A stretch of DNA of 64,000 nt from Galeopsis tetrahit (GCA_963675135.1 OY776129.1:60265028-60329027), one strand, 5' to 3'. Positions 23,258 to 35,466 are shown, counted from the first letter of the stretch. Notes: generated by a model not told the origin, from the letters alone. A program made the numbers and translations.

Positions 23258-25173
23258 TGATTCAGGGAAATTTGAAAAATGGACAAGTTTGTAATTCTCA
23301 GAAGTGAGAGTGAGGAGACTTTGATGACAGTTAAGTTGCTTTGAGGAGGGGATTTATAGCTTGGAGGAGCTAGATAAGATAAGCCTTTTATTTCAGTTAT
23401 TATTAATTTCCTATATTGCCCTTGTTCAATGTTGACCTTTTTGGGCATTGATCATGTTGATTCCTTTTCGCTTACTTCTCCTTTTTTTTATTTTATTGGT
23501 AAAATTGATCCAAGTGAACCAAAATATTTACATGGGGGGTGTGTTTGGTTGAAATTATTTTCTTTTTACTTAAATTGTATACTCTGATTAAATAAGCTAT
23601 TATCCTATTCATTTAATTTTTATGGTAAAGAATAAATTGACAAAATAAAATAGTTCAAATGTAAACACCACTATCTAAGTGAAGGTGAACATAAATTTGA
23701 GTCATTTAAGGATAAGGGCAGGGATCAAATTCATTTAACAAAAAAGGTTATTACTAAGGGGCAAAAAAATGTGTAATGTATTACATATATGTGAAGATAT
23801 AAGTCAAATTAGCAGTATGAATTTATTTATAAATGTAACTGGATCATGGGTCAAAATTATTTAGTGAGTATGCAACATATAACATGAGACCCTCCTTAAT
23901 TAAATCCAATTAATAATCAACACAAATTGTGTTACATGATGAGGCTGTTAAGCCTGTTATGAGTAATGCATCGTGTAATTCTTTGCTATATATACATTGT
24001 GTGTTGTGATCCCCTGCACATGGAAAAATGTAATAGGACTAGATATGAAAACAAATTAATTTTATCAAATTCCGTTAAAATATATATATATATATATATA
24101 TGTATATGTATATATTCATTTGTCCGAAATATTCCAAATAAAATTGACCTATTTTTAGGGGGATATAAACTTCCATGGCCAGTTTGATATTACCTAGTGA
24201 TTTATTTGCATAATTATACCATCTATGTTTTTGTGTTTTATAATTATATACGAAATAAATTGATACTGCATTCTGTCTTAACTACAAAACCGTAAGTACA
24301 TACAATAGTTACTTAGCTAGATCGAAGTGTTAACGAGATTAATTTGTTAAAACCTTACTCTATTAAATTTTAAAAATACGTAGTGAATAAATTTAAACTT
24401 TTAAACTAAATCAATTATCATCATTCATTTTTTATTAATTTTTTTAATTGGAAAAGGCATGGATATTGCTACTCGTAGGTGGTATACGTACGTTTATTTA
24501 ATTTCTGTTGCATGTTTTTCTAATTTACCTGATTCTCACCGCGCGAAACGGTTGACTTTTTGGTTTCATTGTTGTCTTTTTCATGCATCAAATGACTTGA
24601 TGACTTTATTCTTCCATGTGACATGAAAGGTACCAATAAGTCTAGCACGAATTTAATTAATTTTAGCCAAGTTGGCACTGTTTATGTATATGTATCATTA
24701 TGCGCGATTATTTTTTTGGTTTGATTCGAATTAATTAGTATTATTTTTATAGAATCAAATTAAGTAAATAACAGTCGAATTCTTTTAATTTGCAATTTTT
24801 TTAAGAAAAATAACATTATAGTATAATTCAACCGGAATAATTTAGTTTGATTTTCTAAAACAATTAACAGAAAGTCAGGTGAGAAACTCATTCAAACTAT
24901 CTTAGTTCAACAGAGATTAACATACTGCAAGAGAGTTAAGAAATACGGAAATATTCATAAGTAGTAGAATCAAATTTCAAAGGAGGTATACATATATATA
25001 TATATTGAGATGTACATACGTTTATTTCTTTTAATATTCAACATTTTTTTTTTTAATAGATTTGAATAATCGAGATGAGAAAATATTAAATGATCGATTA
25101 ATCAACACCCCTAGCTCCTAGCTAGTAGTAGTAGCTGCCCAACCCTTTTTCAACCTGCCCAAACGATTATGGA
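23258..25173. other. Intergenic region upstream of the DHNA-CoA synthase gene
   Basis: AT-rich, with a short TA run at 24080-24101 and another near 24990. The part next to 23257 should hold the promoter and 5' UTR. No other gene or element was recognised. Confidence 0.55.
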
Positions 25174-25182
25174 TTTGGAATG

Positions 25183-26298
25183 GGGCGCGGCTAAATGCAC
25201 CCGGATTTCCTATGAGTACACCCACCAAACATTTTTTTAATCTTTCAGAACATGTGAAATGTCCCATATACCCCTAGGGTAAAATTTATGAAAAAATGAA
25301 GATGAGTACACCCACCTATTCTATTTCAGATAATTATCACCACCACAACCACCATTTTTCAACAAAAAAAAAAACTCCAAAATTGCAACAAAAATTAATC
25401 CAAAACCCCAACTGTTCGAAAAAATTTCCAAAACAAACATGTTCGAAATTTTTTCCAAAAACAAACTCAATATGTTCGAAAAAAATTCCAAAACAACTCA
25501 AATTTGTTCGAAAAAAAAGATCGAACATCTTCTTCGAAATTTTTTCCAAAACAAACTCAAGTTGTTCGAAATTGTTTCCAAAACAAACACAATATGTTCG
25601 AATTTTTTTCCAAAACAAACTCAATATGTTCGAAAATAATTCCCGAACTACTAAAAACCCTAAATTTCCTAAATTTTCTAAAATTTTCAAAACCCTAATT
25701 TCTGTAAAAAAAAAAAAAATTAAAAAAACTTACCTTGCGTGGGTGACGGCGACGTGCGATGAAGGGGAGGGGGAGAGGCTGCGGCCGCGAACGGTGTCAG
25801 GTGAAGAAAAATACAGAAAAGAAAAAAAAAAGTAGACGGCCGCGACGGCCCAAGGCAGTGGCTGGGCCGCCGTGGCGAGGACGGGGCCAACAAGAGGGAG
25901 GGGGCGGCCAGACGGAGTTGCGGGGAGGGGGAAATTTACAGAAATTTGGAGGGAGGGGGCGCGTCGGCTGGGTTGCGGCGGGTGCGCGTTGGCAGCGTCG
26001 GCTGGGAGAGGGCGGCGGTGGGGTCGCGTCGGCTGGGGCTGCATCGCGTGGCTAGTAGGGAAAAGGGGGAAGAGGGAGGTTGCGGCCGCGAACGGGGAGG
26101 GGCAGGGATCTGGACCGACGGAGTGAAGGCCTCGCCGCCGGCAATTTGTGGGAAAGGGGTGTTGAGAAAGAGAGAATGAGGTTTTAATTGAGAAGAGGGT
26201 AAATTTGGATTTTTCACGTGGGTGTCCTAATCCGTTTTGTGTGTGTTCTCATCGCGTGGGTGTACTCATAGTAAATTCGGGTGCCTTTAGCCGCGCCC
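25183..26298. mobile_element. Small non-autonomous MULE with 9-bp TSD
   Basis: 1116 bp. Left end GGGCGCGGCTAAATGCACCC and right end (reverse complement) GGGCGCGGCTAAAGGCACCC match well and continue as TATGAGTACACCCAC on both sides. TTTGGAATG flanks it at 25174-25182 and 26299-26307, an exact 9-bp duplication. The left half is AT-rich with TTCGAAA/TTCCAAAAC repeats; the right half (about 25740-26140) is strongly GC-rich, including two copies of GCGGCCGCGAACGG. No transposase is present. The GC-rich part may be captured host DNA (Pack-MULE-like), but the source is not recognised. Confidence 0.92.
25385..25650. repeat. Short tandem repeats inside the small MULE
   Basis: Units of about 30 bases built from TGTTCGAAA, a T- or A-run, TTCCAAAACAAAC and CTCAATA. 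About eight diverged copies are visible by eye. TTCGAA is itself palindromic. Confidence 0.8.
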
Positions 26299-26339
26299 TT
26301 TGGAATGATTATAAATTGGGTAGGCCAGGTATTGAATTT

Positions 26340-27110
26340 GGGCCAACTGGGCCGGAGAAAGTTGGACTAAATTATTTTAATTGGGTCAGGAATTTTATTG
26401 AAAGCGTGGGTTATATGCCCTTCCATGAATGTTAGAAGCACTCCCCCTCCACTTTTATTAATTAAATATACCTATAAAATTTCTATTTTATCCTTTTAGT
26501 AAAATACAAGATAAATACACTCCCCTACAATTCTAATCCTAATTCTAACCCTAATTAGAGAAAAAGCAGTTGCTCCCACCCAATCACCGCGCCGCCGCCC
26601 TAGAAATTTAAAAAAAAAATTTAGATTTAAAAAAAAAATACCTTATTTTCGATAAACGAGAATTGACCAAAAACACTCCTGTCGACATTGATTTGTCGAC
26701 CAAAAACACTCCTATAGACACTGGTTTGTCGACCAAAAGTAAAATAAAAAATCGACAATAATGAATCAGCCAAAAACACTCTCGTCAGCAATTGTTGTCG
26801 ACGATAGTGTTTTTGGTCGATTCATTATTGTCGAAAAAATAAAAGAACTTACTAGGGCACGATGGTCGTTTCATTGTTGTCGAAATCCATCTATATTTAA
26901 AACTTTTCTTTTGAAATACCTCCTCAAATTAAATCTCTCTATCCAAACACAACCTTAGATAATTTGGGGGTGCATCTATAATATATCTATTTTCGGGGTA
27001 CATTTATCATCCATGGAGGGGCATATAACAAAAGTCCAATAAAATATAGAAGAAGCCCAATAGTGTAAATTCAATCCCATATAAAGTCACTTTTACCAAA
27101 ATAAAGGTTA
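26340..27110. mobile_element. Long-TIR element (class unclear) with internal hairpin
   Basis: The sequence GTTATATGCCCTTCCATG at 26410 faces its inverted partner ending at 27029 (GTTATATGCCCCTCCATG in reverse complement). The similarity continues outward through ATTTTATTG and GGA..GAATT..ATTGGG words, so the inverted repeats are about 90 bp and the true ends lie near 26340 and 27110. No clear target duplication was found, so class is uncertain (MULE-like is possible). Confidence 0.6.
26752..26834. repeat. Perfect-looking hairpin inside the long-TIR element
   Basis: TCGACAATAATGAATC at 26752 pairs with GATTCATTATTGTCGA at 26819-26834, and the CCAAAAACACT/AGTGTTTTTGG arms continue the stem. 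The loop is about 13 bases. The stem of about 34 bp has few mismatches. Confidence 0.85.
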
Positions 27111-27189
27111 TATACGAAAAATCAAGACAAACTCAATTTAAGGAAAAAAGGTACACCAAAAAAAAAAAGTACAAAAGCGAAAGTATTTC

Positions 27190-27445
27190 TTATTTATGTC
27201 ACTATACGTAAAAGACAAAATGAAATTCGGACATTGCCCTCCAAAACAGAGGCCTCCCGGGACTTCGTCACAACATCTGCAGCATGGTTCACCTCCCTAT
27301 AGGTATGGGTGAACCGGTCAATCATCTCACACAATAGATGATAAACTGTACTCCAGAGGGCCTAAAGACGCCAATGGACGATCGAGAGAGCCCCTGACAC
27401 GTCCGAACTGCCAGCTCCGAATCCGAGTCAACCCAAAGTCAAGAC
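27190..27445 (-). pseudogene. LINE RNase H domain fragment
   Basis: The minus strand encodes WVDSDSELAVRTCQG and, after a frame change, FTHTYREVNHAAD. These match the DSD and RExNxxAD motifs of the RNase H domain at the end of plant LINE ORF2. The rest of the LINE is not present nearby, so it is a broken 3' fragment. Confidence 0.65.
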
Positions 27446-27544
27446 CAATGAGACAGTATTCATACTAGAAAAAATCGACTCGATTAATGGATCTTACCAC
27501 ATAAATCAACATGTGTTATATCATGTAAACAACAATGTGAATTT

Positions 27545-28201
27545 TGTTATGGTTTTTTCCGGAATGGACCCTTCCGTATCCCCCACACTTGGTATGATAT
27601 TGTCCGCTTTGGGTTTGCCAGACCCTCACGGCTTTACTTTTGAGTTTCCCCAAAATGCCTCATACCAATGGGGATACTAGTCCATCCTTTTTATAGCCAA
27701 CAATCCTTAATGCCTTTCCGATGTGGGACATTTGTTTGACCTTTTCTCAACAATCCTCCCCTTCAAACAATGGACCACGTGCCTCCCCTCAAACGACCCC
27801 GCTCTAACTAGATCACTTAGCTAGCTAGACTACTGCCGCAAAGAGACGGGTTTGCTCTGTCTAGACCATCTTACCTATCTCATCGAGACTGTCGTTCCTC
27901 CAAGGGGTTCTGGTTCGTCCAACTGTTACTGACATCGGGCACACTCGTCCGGATTATGGCCCTGGGTTCGTTCTTCCCACAGACGGCGCCATTTGTTATG
28001 GTTTTTTTCGGAATGGACCCTTCCGTATCCCCCACACTTGGTATGATATTGTCCGCTTTGGGTTTGCCAGACCCTCACGGCTTTACTTTTGAGTTTCCCC
28101 AAAAGGCCTCATACCAATGGTGATACTAGTCCATCCTTTTTATAGCCAACAATCCTTAATGCCTTTCCGATTTGGGACATTTGTTTGACCCTTTCTCAAC
28201 A
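27545..28201 (-). mobile_element. TRIM (terminal-repeat retrotransposon in miniature)
   Basis: Two direct repeats of 208 bp (27545-27752 and 27994-28201), about five differences apart, enclose 241 bp. On the minus strand the repeat starts TGTTGAGA and ends CATAACA. Next to the right-hand repeat the minus strand reads TGGCGCCGTCTGTGGG, a primer-binding-site-like sequence, and next to the left-hand repeat a purine tract GAAGGGGAGGAT. These fix a minus orientation. No protein is encoded; TRIMs move with enzymes from other elements. The flanks are AATTT and ATCAT, not a matching duplication. Confidence 0.88.
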
Positions 28202-28206
28202 ATCAT

Positions 28207-30006
28207 TGTTATGGAATTGTATCCACAAAGCAACTTCTCACAAATGATAAATTAAGACAGCTAGAAACGCAAAGAATTGAAAACGAATAAAGAACTCAAA
28301 GAAAGAACACGGGATTTACGTGGTTCGATCAAATGATCTACGTCCACGGAGGATAGAAGACTCTCTTCACTAATAACAAATGAAAGTTACAGATTACAAG
28401 TATTCACTAAGCTTGATCTCTCAAAACTCTCAAATTCAGTAATCCACAACCTATGCACTAGATGGTATATTTATAGATTTACAATGCATTGGATAACCGC
28501 CACTTAGGAGTGTGCAAAATAAAATCGGACCGGAAAAAAGACCGGAACCGGACCGACCGGTTAGATTCCGGTCCGGTCCTCGGTCCGAAATTTTTTAAGA
28601 ATCCGGGTTCCGGTCCGGTCAAAAACCGGAATTTTCCGGTCCAGGACCGGAAACCCGGATTTACATTTTTTTTTTATTATTTGAATTTTAGAAATTACAA
28701 ATCTCATTCCTCTTCCACTTTCTTAAACCTAATTCCCCTTTTTTACCATTCACAAAATTCTTCAACATTTATCTGAAACGGGCTCACCCAACCGCGACAA
28801 ACCTTCTCCAATCTCCATTCTCCACTCCCACTCTTACTTTTCATTCAAATTTTTTTGTTTTATTATATGTAATTTATTAAGAACTTTTCATTCAATTTTT
28901 TTATTTTATTATATCTAATTTATTTATTTTTTTCATGTGAGAATAATAGACTGTGCAAGCACTTATTTGTACACAAGATTAGCTTCGTGCCAAAGGAGCA
29001 CTCAATGGCAAGGATTTACGTGACATAGAAGATAATTTGAGCGATTTGCGTGAGTTAGAAAAATTGAGAATGGTAATGGTTTATACTTATCAAATATTTT
29101 CAGCATGTTTATTTATTAGTTGTACCCATTTAAAAAATTTAATATCTTTATATGTTATTACAGATTTGATGAAGACTACATTGGACGATGAAGACAATGT
29201 TATATACATGGTAGATCCTTAAATTTGTGCATCGTTTCATTTTGGACTACTGTTTTTTCATTTTGGACTACTGCTTTTTCGTTTTGGACTTGAATTTTAA
29301 TTTCTATGAACATGGTTTTGCTATAAATTAAGTTTTCAAGTATATATATATTCTTGCACAATTGTGATCAACTTGATCTAATGACATAACTTATTCTTTA
29401 GGATATTAAAAATGAATTTATTATAAAGGTAAATATGAAGAAATTTCTAGATCTTCAAAAAAACCGGTCTGAAACGGTCCAAATCCGGACCGGACCGGAA
29501 TTTACCGGTCCGGTCCGGTCTGGACCGGTTACATTCCGGTCCGGTCCGGTCTTGACCGGTTACATTCCGGTCCGGTCCTCGGTCCGAATTTTTTTAAGAT
29601 TCCGGTCCCGGTCCAAACCGGTCCGGTTCTGGACCGGTGCACACCCCTACCGCCACTAACCAACTAACTAACTAACAGAAAAACCAGAATTAACTAACTC
29701 TGAAAATCTAGACTTCAGCAGACTTGTCTCAACAGACTTGGGATAAGCAGACTTGTCTCAGCAGACTTGGGATAAGCTGAGTTGGCTTCAGCAGACTTGG
29801 CTCCAACTCTCCTGAACTGACTTCAGACGACTTGTATAAGCAGAGTTGTCCAAACTCAATAATTTCATATTAGTTGACTCCTAATAAGACCACTAAACTT
29901 TATCAGTTGTGTTACACCTTAACCAACTTTGCTGAACTCCAAGATCAGAACAATAGCAACTCTTCTGATAGATAAGATGACATTCAATATTGCATTAATC
30001 CTAACA
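28207..30006 (-). mobile_element. Solo LTR (copia-like) interrupted by a hAT element
   Basis: The sequence starts TGTTATGG and ends CTAACA, LTR-type ends. Without the nested hAT (1145 bp plus 8-bp duplication) it is 647 bp. It contains GGGATTTACGTGGTTCGATC and CTACGTCCACGG, words also seen in related form in the copia LTR at 6160-6200 on the same strand, so minus orientation is likely. Internal retrotransposon sequence is missing on both sides. AATTT follows at 30007-30011 and also precedes the adjoining TRIM at 27540. Confidence 0.72.
28505..29649. mobile_element. Non-autonomous hAT element with 8-bp TSD
   Basis: 1145 bp with ends TAGGAGTGTGCA and (reverse complement) TAGGGGTGTGCACCGG. CCGCCACT flanks it exactly at 28497-28504 and 29650-29657. 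Subterminal parts are dense in CCGGTCC and GGACCGG words at both ends. No transposase is visible. The same family occurs at 57306-58217. Confidence 0.94.
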
Positions 30007-30011
30007 AATTT

Positions 30012-30337
30012 GATGCATTTTCATTGTTTTATTTACAAAAAAAACTTTTGAATTGCTAATATTTCCAGAAAACATCAGTCATTCCAACAATTCTGTTCAA
30101 ACAAGTTATGTACTCACACAGTGAAACCTCATGTAATCTCAGTAAACAGATTATTATATATATATATATATTATATAATCATATACTGCTAAAATGCCCT
30201 CACTAACTAATGGTGCGAAAGGGGCAGCTAAGCTATGCCGACCACACAAAAGAATACACCACCAATATATTATCATAACTCCATCACTATACATACCAAG
30301 AATCATCACCAATCTTAAGTAATCTCAATTAATGTAC
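30012..30337. other. Spacer and 3' flank of the polygalacturonase gene
   Basis: AT-rich, with a short TA run near 30150-30171. It should include the 3' UTR of the minus-strand gene. Nothing else was recognised. Confidence 0.5.
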
Positions 30338-33300
30338 TTAGCAAGTATCACTATCCCCCTGTATCTTATTGCTTGCTGGCTTTCCAACCATTAAACACTC
30401 CACTGGAGGGATCATAGGAGAGTACAGCTGTCCAAAAGTTTGCCAACAAAACGGGTCGTACATGTGATACCGCTCTTGTTGTGGCTGTAGTTGTATGTTT
30501 GTAAGAGTGACATCTGTACAAGGCATGCTATCGCTGCATGCAAAGTGAACGGGCTTAATGGTGTATGTTCCTCGTATATTTGCATAGTTGATCCCTGATA
30601 GAGCCACAGCAGCTGTATGATTCGTGCACGCGCGTTTATCGCAGTAGAATTGGTCGATCACTATAGGCAGTTGGACCTCCGAAACTTGGATGTTAGAGAA
30701 TTGCACGTTTTGCACGGATCCTGATCCCCCCTGTCATAAAAGTAGCATTTGGTGTTAGGACAAGAGATGAAACATGTATATTTGTAGTAAAAATGCACGA
30801 TAAAGAATCCAGGATTTACCTGCCATGTTTTGATTCTAACGCCATTCATTGTGTTGTGCATCATTACGTCTCGAACAGTGATGTTTGACACACATGCCTT
30901 AGTGTTGTCTTTTCCTAGCCCTCCGATGCTGATCCCGTGTCCTGGTCCACACTTGATGTTATGTATGTATACGTTTGTGCATCCAGTTTGTATCGATATA
31001 CAATCATCCCCTGCATCGAAACATCTCTTGTTAGAACAAATGAATCTTGACTCTTGCTAAGTATAACTCAAGTACAATTAAGAAAGGTTCATGAAATGTC
31101 TAAGTTCATATATGCCCTCTGCCTCCATCTGGAACATTCTTTTACTAAGTTTCATAGTTAGTAAAATGACAAAATTGTTTCACATTTATTCTTTTCTAAT
31201 CTTTTTCACCACAAGAGTATGGCAATCCTTACAAAACAAGGTCCAAAACCTTAAGAGCAACAGGTGTCTTCAACAGATGAAGACTTGAAATGGACCACCA
31301 ATAAGAGACTTAATTTCAAGAATGTGCGGTTGCCAATAGGGTCCCCCTCCCCATCACCACATCCTCAAGAAGGATAAGATTTCAGCAAAATTGATGCCAA
31401 ATTTGTCCTAAATGTCACACATATGATGGAACAACAATAAATCTTAAAATAGCATTTTTCGGTAAAATGTAGTGTATTTACCACAAGCAAGACTGGAGGT
31501 GCGAATAAGAACGTCTTTGGAGTTCTGCAAGTGAATCCCATCAGTGTTGGGGCTTTCACCAGGTGACGAGACGGTGAAATCGTACACGGTGACTCCGATG
31601 CAATTGTCAAACTTCAGATGGCATTGAGGGCTATTCTGGATCGTGATTCCAGATACACTCACATTGAAACTTCCATAGAATCTCAGTGCCTGTTTTTCAA
31701 AGAATTCAATAATTAAATGAGTTTTATAAGCTCAAATAAAATGTTTCAAGAAATATTTGTATGTTAAAAGAGGTCCTTACAGTTGGTTTTATGCTTGGCA
31801 TTTTCCCATTAAGTGAGCTTCTTACCTGTGACATGAAAACTATAGTTTAGAACGTGGCATAAAGACAAGAAAGAGAGTTGTAGAAACTAAAATGTAGACA
31901 ATGAACTTAATGAAAATTGGAGGGATATAATTTATTACAGGAATGGGAGGCTTTTGATGTCCAAATGAGCCATTTATAGGGAAAATCAATTTGGCTTGAT
32001 CATCTAAAGGATCGTCATCATAAGGAGAACTCTGCCACCAAACAGCTCCATTTCCGTCGATCGTGCCGGTTCCCTGGATTGTAAGTCCAACCAATTTAGT
32101 GAATTGAAGCCACTGAAGAAGCCCTGAACCCCAGTGACTTGAGCCAGTTGGAGCAACAATTGTCCCATCTAACTGCGGCATTTTAACAAACACGTGGTGT
32201 TCAATATACATTTTCACATCATTCAACAATTTTATTAAAAAAAACAGAGGGATACGATTCAATTACCTGAAAAATAATGTTATGTTGACAGTAAGGACCA
32301 GAGAATGATATGGGCCCCACTAGGAATACATATTTTGCAGGGACATTAATCATCGAAGCTTCAACCTTACAAGCTGAAGCCCAAGCAGCTTGGAATGCCT
32401 GCAATTTTCACCGCACAAAGAAGAGATTTTTATTCTTTTATTTTAAATTTAAAGAAACTATAAAATTAAACAATTCATGGTTAATTTTCAATTCTGGGAT
32501 CAATTCAGAGTGGTCAAACATGACACCATTGTGAATTTTGGAGTATTACAGTTTAAAATTGTGTATTAATGGTTGGATTTGAGTGGACCACACCTCTTCT
32601 CCTATTCTCTTGTCTGTTTCTATGGCAGTTAGTATATGCACTATCCTACTCCTATTCTGTTGTCTATTGCTATAAATAATTTCTGCTCTTTAATTTTTTT
32701 GCAAAAATTCGGGCTTTTTTAATCAATAATTTACAGCTGAAAAGGCTCAAACAGTTTAAAAGAAAAAAAGAAAGCCATAAAACACTCGTGAAAAGTGGGG
32801 TCTAAAGTTTAGAGCCCTAATGACGTTTAATTCAGTCTTAGCAGCCTAATCCTGTGTTTAATTTCACGAGTAACATTATTGATATAAAGTGGCACATGCG
32901 GATAAAATGAAACACGATTTTTTCTAGAAGTTGAGTAAAGGTAACATGAACAGAATTTCTTGCAAGTTGTAAAATTGTCACAAGAAAGTATAGGCAATGA
33001 TTGGAGTAAGAGCTCCTCTGTTCTTCTGATAATATTATTTATGCAAATTCTTGAAATTTGACCATGCAATGCCAATTCTTAAAATGTAACAATAATTTAA
33101 ATTAATGATTTCTTTAGTAAAATGGCAATAGTGTAACATAACATTAATGAGTGAATTTATACATGCAATGAAATTATGCTTTACCTTAGTGTCATCTGTT
33201 CTTCCATCACCTTTAGCTCCAAAATCCATCACATTAAAGATTGATGAACTAGGTACATTGTCCCCTCCTTTCTTCGGCGGTGCAATTGTGGGAGGAGGGC

Positions 33301-33550
33301 TTTGTTTTGGTCCGGGTGGGGGCGGCAGGGGTGGCGATTGTGGTGGTGGTGCCTTTGGAGACGGAGTTTTTGGTTTTGATTTGTGGTTGTGGTGGCTAGA
33401 GCCGTGGTTTTTTCCTTTCTTTTTGGAGAGGGAAGTGGTGGTGCCCCGACTCTGGCGCCACGGCTTGCCTACTGTTCGGGCATTGGAACACCACACGAGA
33501 AGCACAACAATAATCATGAATGTGAGATTTTTGAAGTTGGAACCGCCCAT
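30338..33550 (-). CDS. Polygalacturonase-like glycoside hydrolase (GH28), secreted, with proline-rich extension
   Basis: Seven exons (minus): 33185-33550, 32267-32398, 31939-32172, 31781-31825, 31482-31689, 30820-31010, 30338-30730; 1569 bases, 522 residues. GH28 enzymes hydrolyse homogalacturonan in the cell wall. Residues 1-24 form a signal peptide. Residues 25-90 are a basic His/Lys-rich then Pro-rich, extensin-like stretch. The beta-helix domain starts at FNVMDFGAKGDG. All four GH28 motifs are present: NTD near 307-309, GDD at 329-331, GHG at 352-354 and RIKT near 386. It resembles the Arabidopsis PGX-type group with long N-termini (such as At1g48100), but orthology was not tested. No lesion seen. 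Confidence 0.93.
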
Positions 33551-34526
33551 TTTGGTGGCGGAGTGGTGGTGGAAGTGGTGGGGGGAAGTGTTATGTTTGT
33601 GGAGTGCAACAGAGGAGTGGATTTATGGTGTTTTAAATAGGTAAGATGAGTATAAAGGCAAGGGACTTTAAGTGTAGAGGCTGTGAACAAAGATTGTCCG
33701 ATAATGTAAGAAGGAATTGTGTCTTATTCCACTTTTGATCTTGAGTTAATTTATTTTTTGTTAGGGATTTATCTTAACTCACTGGTGGCCATTTTTCTTT
33801 TTTTATTCCTATTTTATATTTGGGCATATGAGAGAAGTTTGTATTGTAGCAATCGACACATTTAGTTGTCCATGCAAAATACATTAAATTTTGAAGTGGC
33901 TTTTCAGTGGTGTCTGAATTGCAGCAATTAACTAACCAATTGAACAATGCAATGCAAACTGCACCCTGTCAAATTTCTTCTCTCTTTTTTGTCAACCAAA
34001 AATTAAAATTCAATTTAAAATAATGTGTGTAGACAATCAGAAATTTTAATATGTTAATGTTTTTGTTGCCATTTGTTATTACACCTCAAGCAAGTAATAT
34101 AACATGTCACATATTTAGCACCATGGTACTACTTCCTTCATTTCATTTTTACACAAATTGATAAAACATTATTGATTGTGTTTAAAATTACGAATTTTAC
34201 CTATAAACTTTCAAATACTATCTTTATTTATTAAATATTAAAACAATAACAATTCATTAAATAGAGATATTTTTAACATTTTACGCATTTCAACAAAGAA
34301 TAGAGACTATGGATTGGGACAAAATAAAAAAGGGACCATCACAAATGTTCAATCTCACCTTCACCTATAAAAAAAATTAAGATTATAGTCCATATGAACT
34401 AGTATATATTAGCATCATTTTCTTTCAAAAAGAAAAAAAAACTATTAGCATCATATATTTTTAAGTAATAAATGATGATTTGTGATAATTAGCTTCAAGT
34501 GGATGGTTACCAATTTCATTAATGTT
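33551..34526. other. Upstream region of the polygalacturonase gene
   Basis: A TATA-like TTTAAATA lies on the minus strand near 33635. The rest is AT-rich with no recognised feature. Confidence 0.45.
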
Positions 34527-34528
34527 TA

Positions 34529-34808
34529 CTCCCTCCGTTTCATAAAATTTATCGCATTTTATCTTAAAATTTTATTTCAAAATGGTTGTCTTTTTTCTTA
34601 TTTTTATCAATGATCTTCCTAATCTATCCTTTTTTTTTTTTTGGAAATATATTAATATTGAACTTTTTTTGGAAAGGTCAAAGGTAGAGTGGAAAAAGAA
34701 AAGGAAATAAAAAAGTAAAAGAGGAAAATTAACGAGGGATAAATGTGTTAAAAAAATATATTCTTTAATTCTATGAGAAATGTCATAAACTTTATGAAAC
34801 GGAGGGAG
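34529..34808. mobile_element. Stowaway-type (Tc1/mariner) MITE
   Basis: 280 bp. Ends CTCCCTCCGTTTCATAAA and TTTATGAAACGGAGGGAG are inverted, and TA flanks both sides (34527-34528, 34809-34810). These are the hallmarks of plant Stowaway MITEs. Confidence 0.92.
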
Positions 34809-34810
34809 TA

Positions 34811-35464
34811 ATAAATTGAGAAATATGGTATTGCTTCCGTGGGTTGCATGTTGTAATTTGCGACTTTCTAAATATGCTTAGTGGCATTTTAGCAATAAAA
34901 AAAAAAATAATGGTGAAGAATAAAATTATAGTTATATGTTGTGATCATTATTTGAGGTATAAAAAGGCCAAAAAGACACGTGAGTGGGTCTATAGATTGT
35001 CAAAGGCACTGATTATAACAGCTCTCTTTACGGGTCACATGCAACCCTTCACGGGCTTCGGTTTTCTGCTTTGTCTTAAACCACCAACATTGATCTCAAA
35101 ACATGTCAAATATTAATATTATTTTTTTATGATTATTATTACTATATGTATGGAATAATATATTATACTTGTCACTACTTTATGAATAAAATGAAATTTG
35201 CTTTTCAATTTTCCTACCCATATATACCCCTACTTGCATCATTGCATGTGAAACTATGTTGTCTGTTCAAGATCGTGAATAAGAGTTTCACTTTCTCATA
35301 TGTTGAGTTTGAACCCGAAAATAATGAATTTGAAATTAAAAAAAAAATGTTCATGTGTAACGATTATACAGCACGTAATTAGCTTCACTTTAAGCTGTAT
35401 ATACTATAAAATATGGATTGAACTTCTGTATTTGAATTATAATGAACAAAATGTTTGAATTAAA
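34811..35464. other. Intergenic, nothing recognised
   Basis: AT-rich sequence with short non-conserved open frames only. Confidence 0.5.
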
Positions 35465-35466
35465 TA

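Noticed and set aside
25296..25835. 179-codon frame rich in Lys, Asn and Phe
   Set aside because: It translates the TTCGAAA/TTCCAAAAC tandem repeats; no protein features.
25730..26217. Several overlapping open frames rich in Gly, Arg and Pro
   Set aside because: They come from GC-rich low-complexity sequence in the small MULE and show no domain.
28489..29659. Open frames across CCGGTCC repeats
   Set aside because: They lie within the non-coding hAT and translate its subterminal repeats.
33147..33644. Long plus-strand frame opposite polygalacturonase exon 1
   Set aside because: It is a shadow of the Pro-rich coding sequence on the minus strand.
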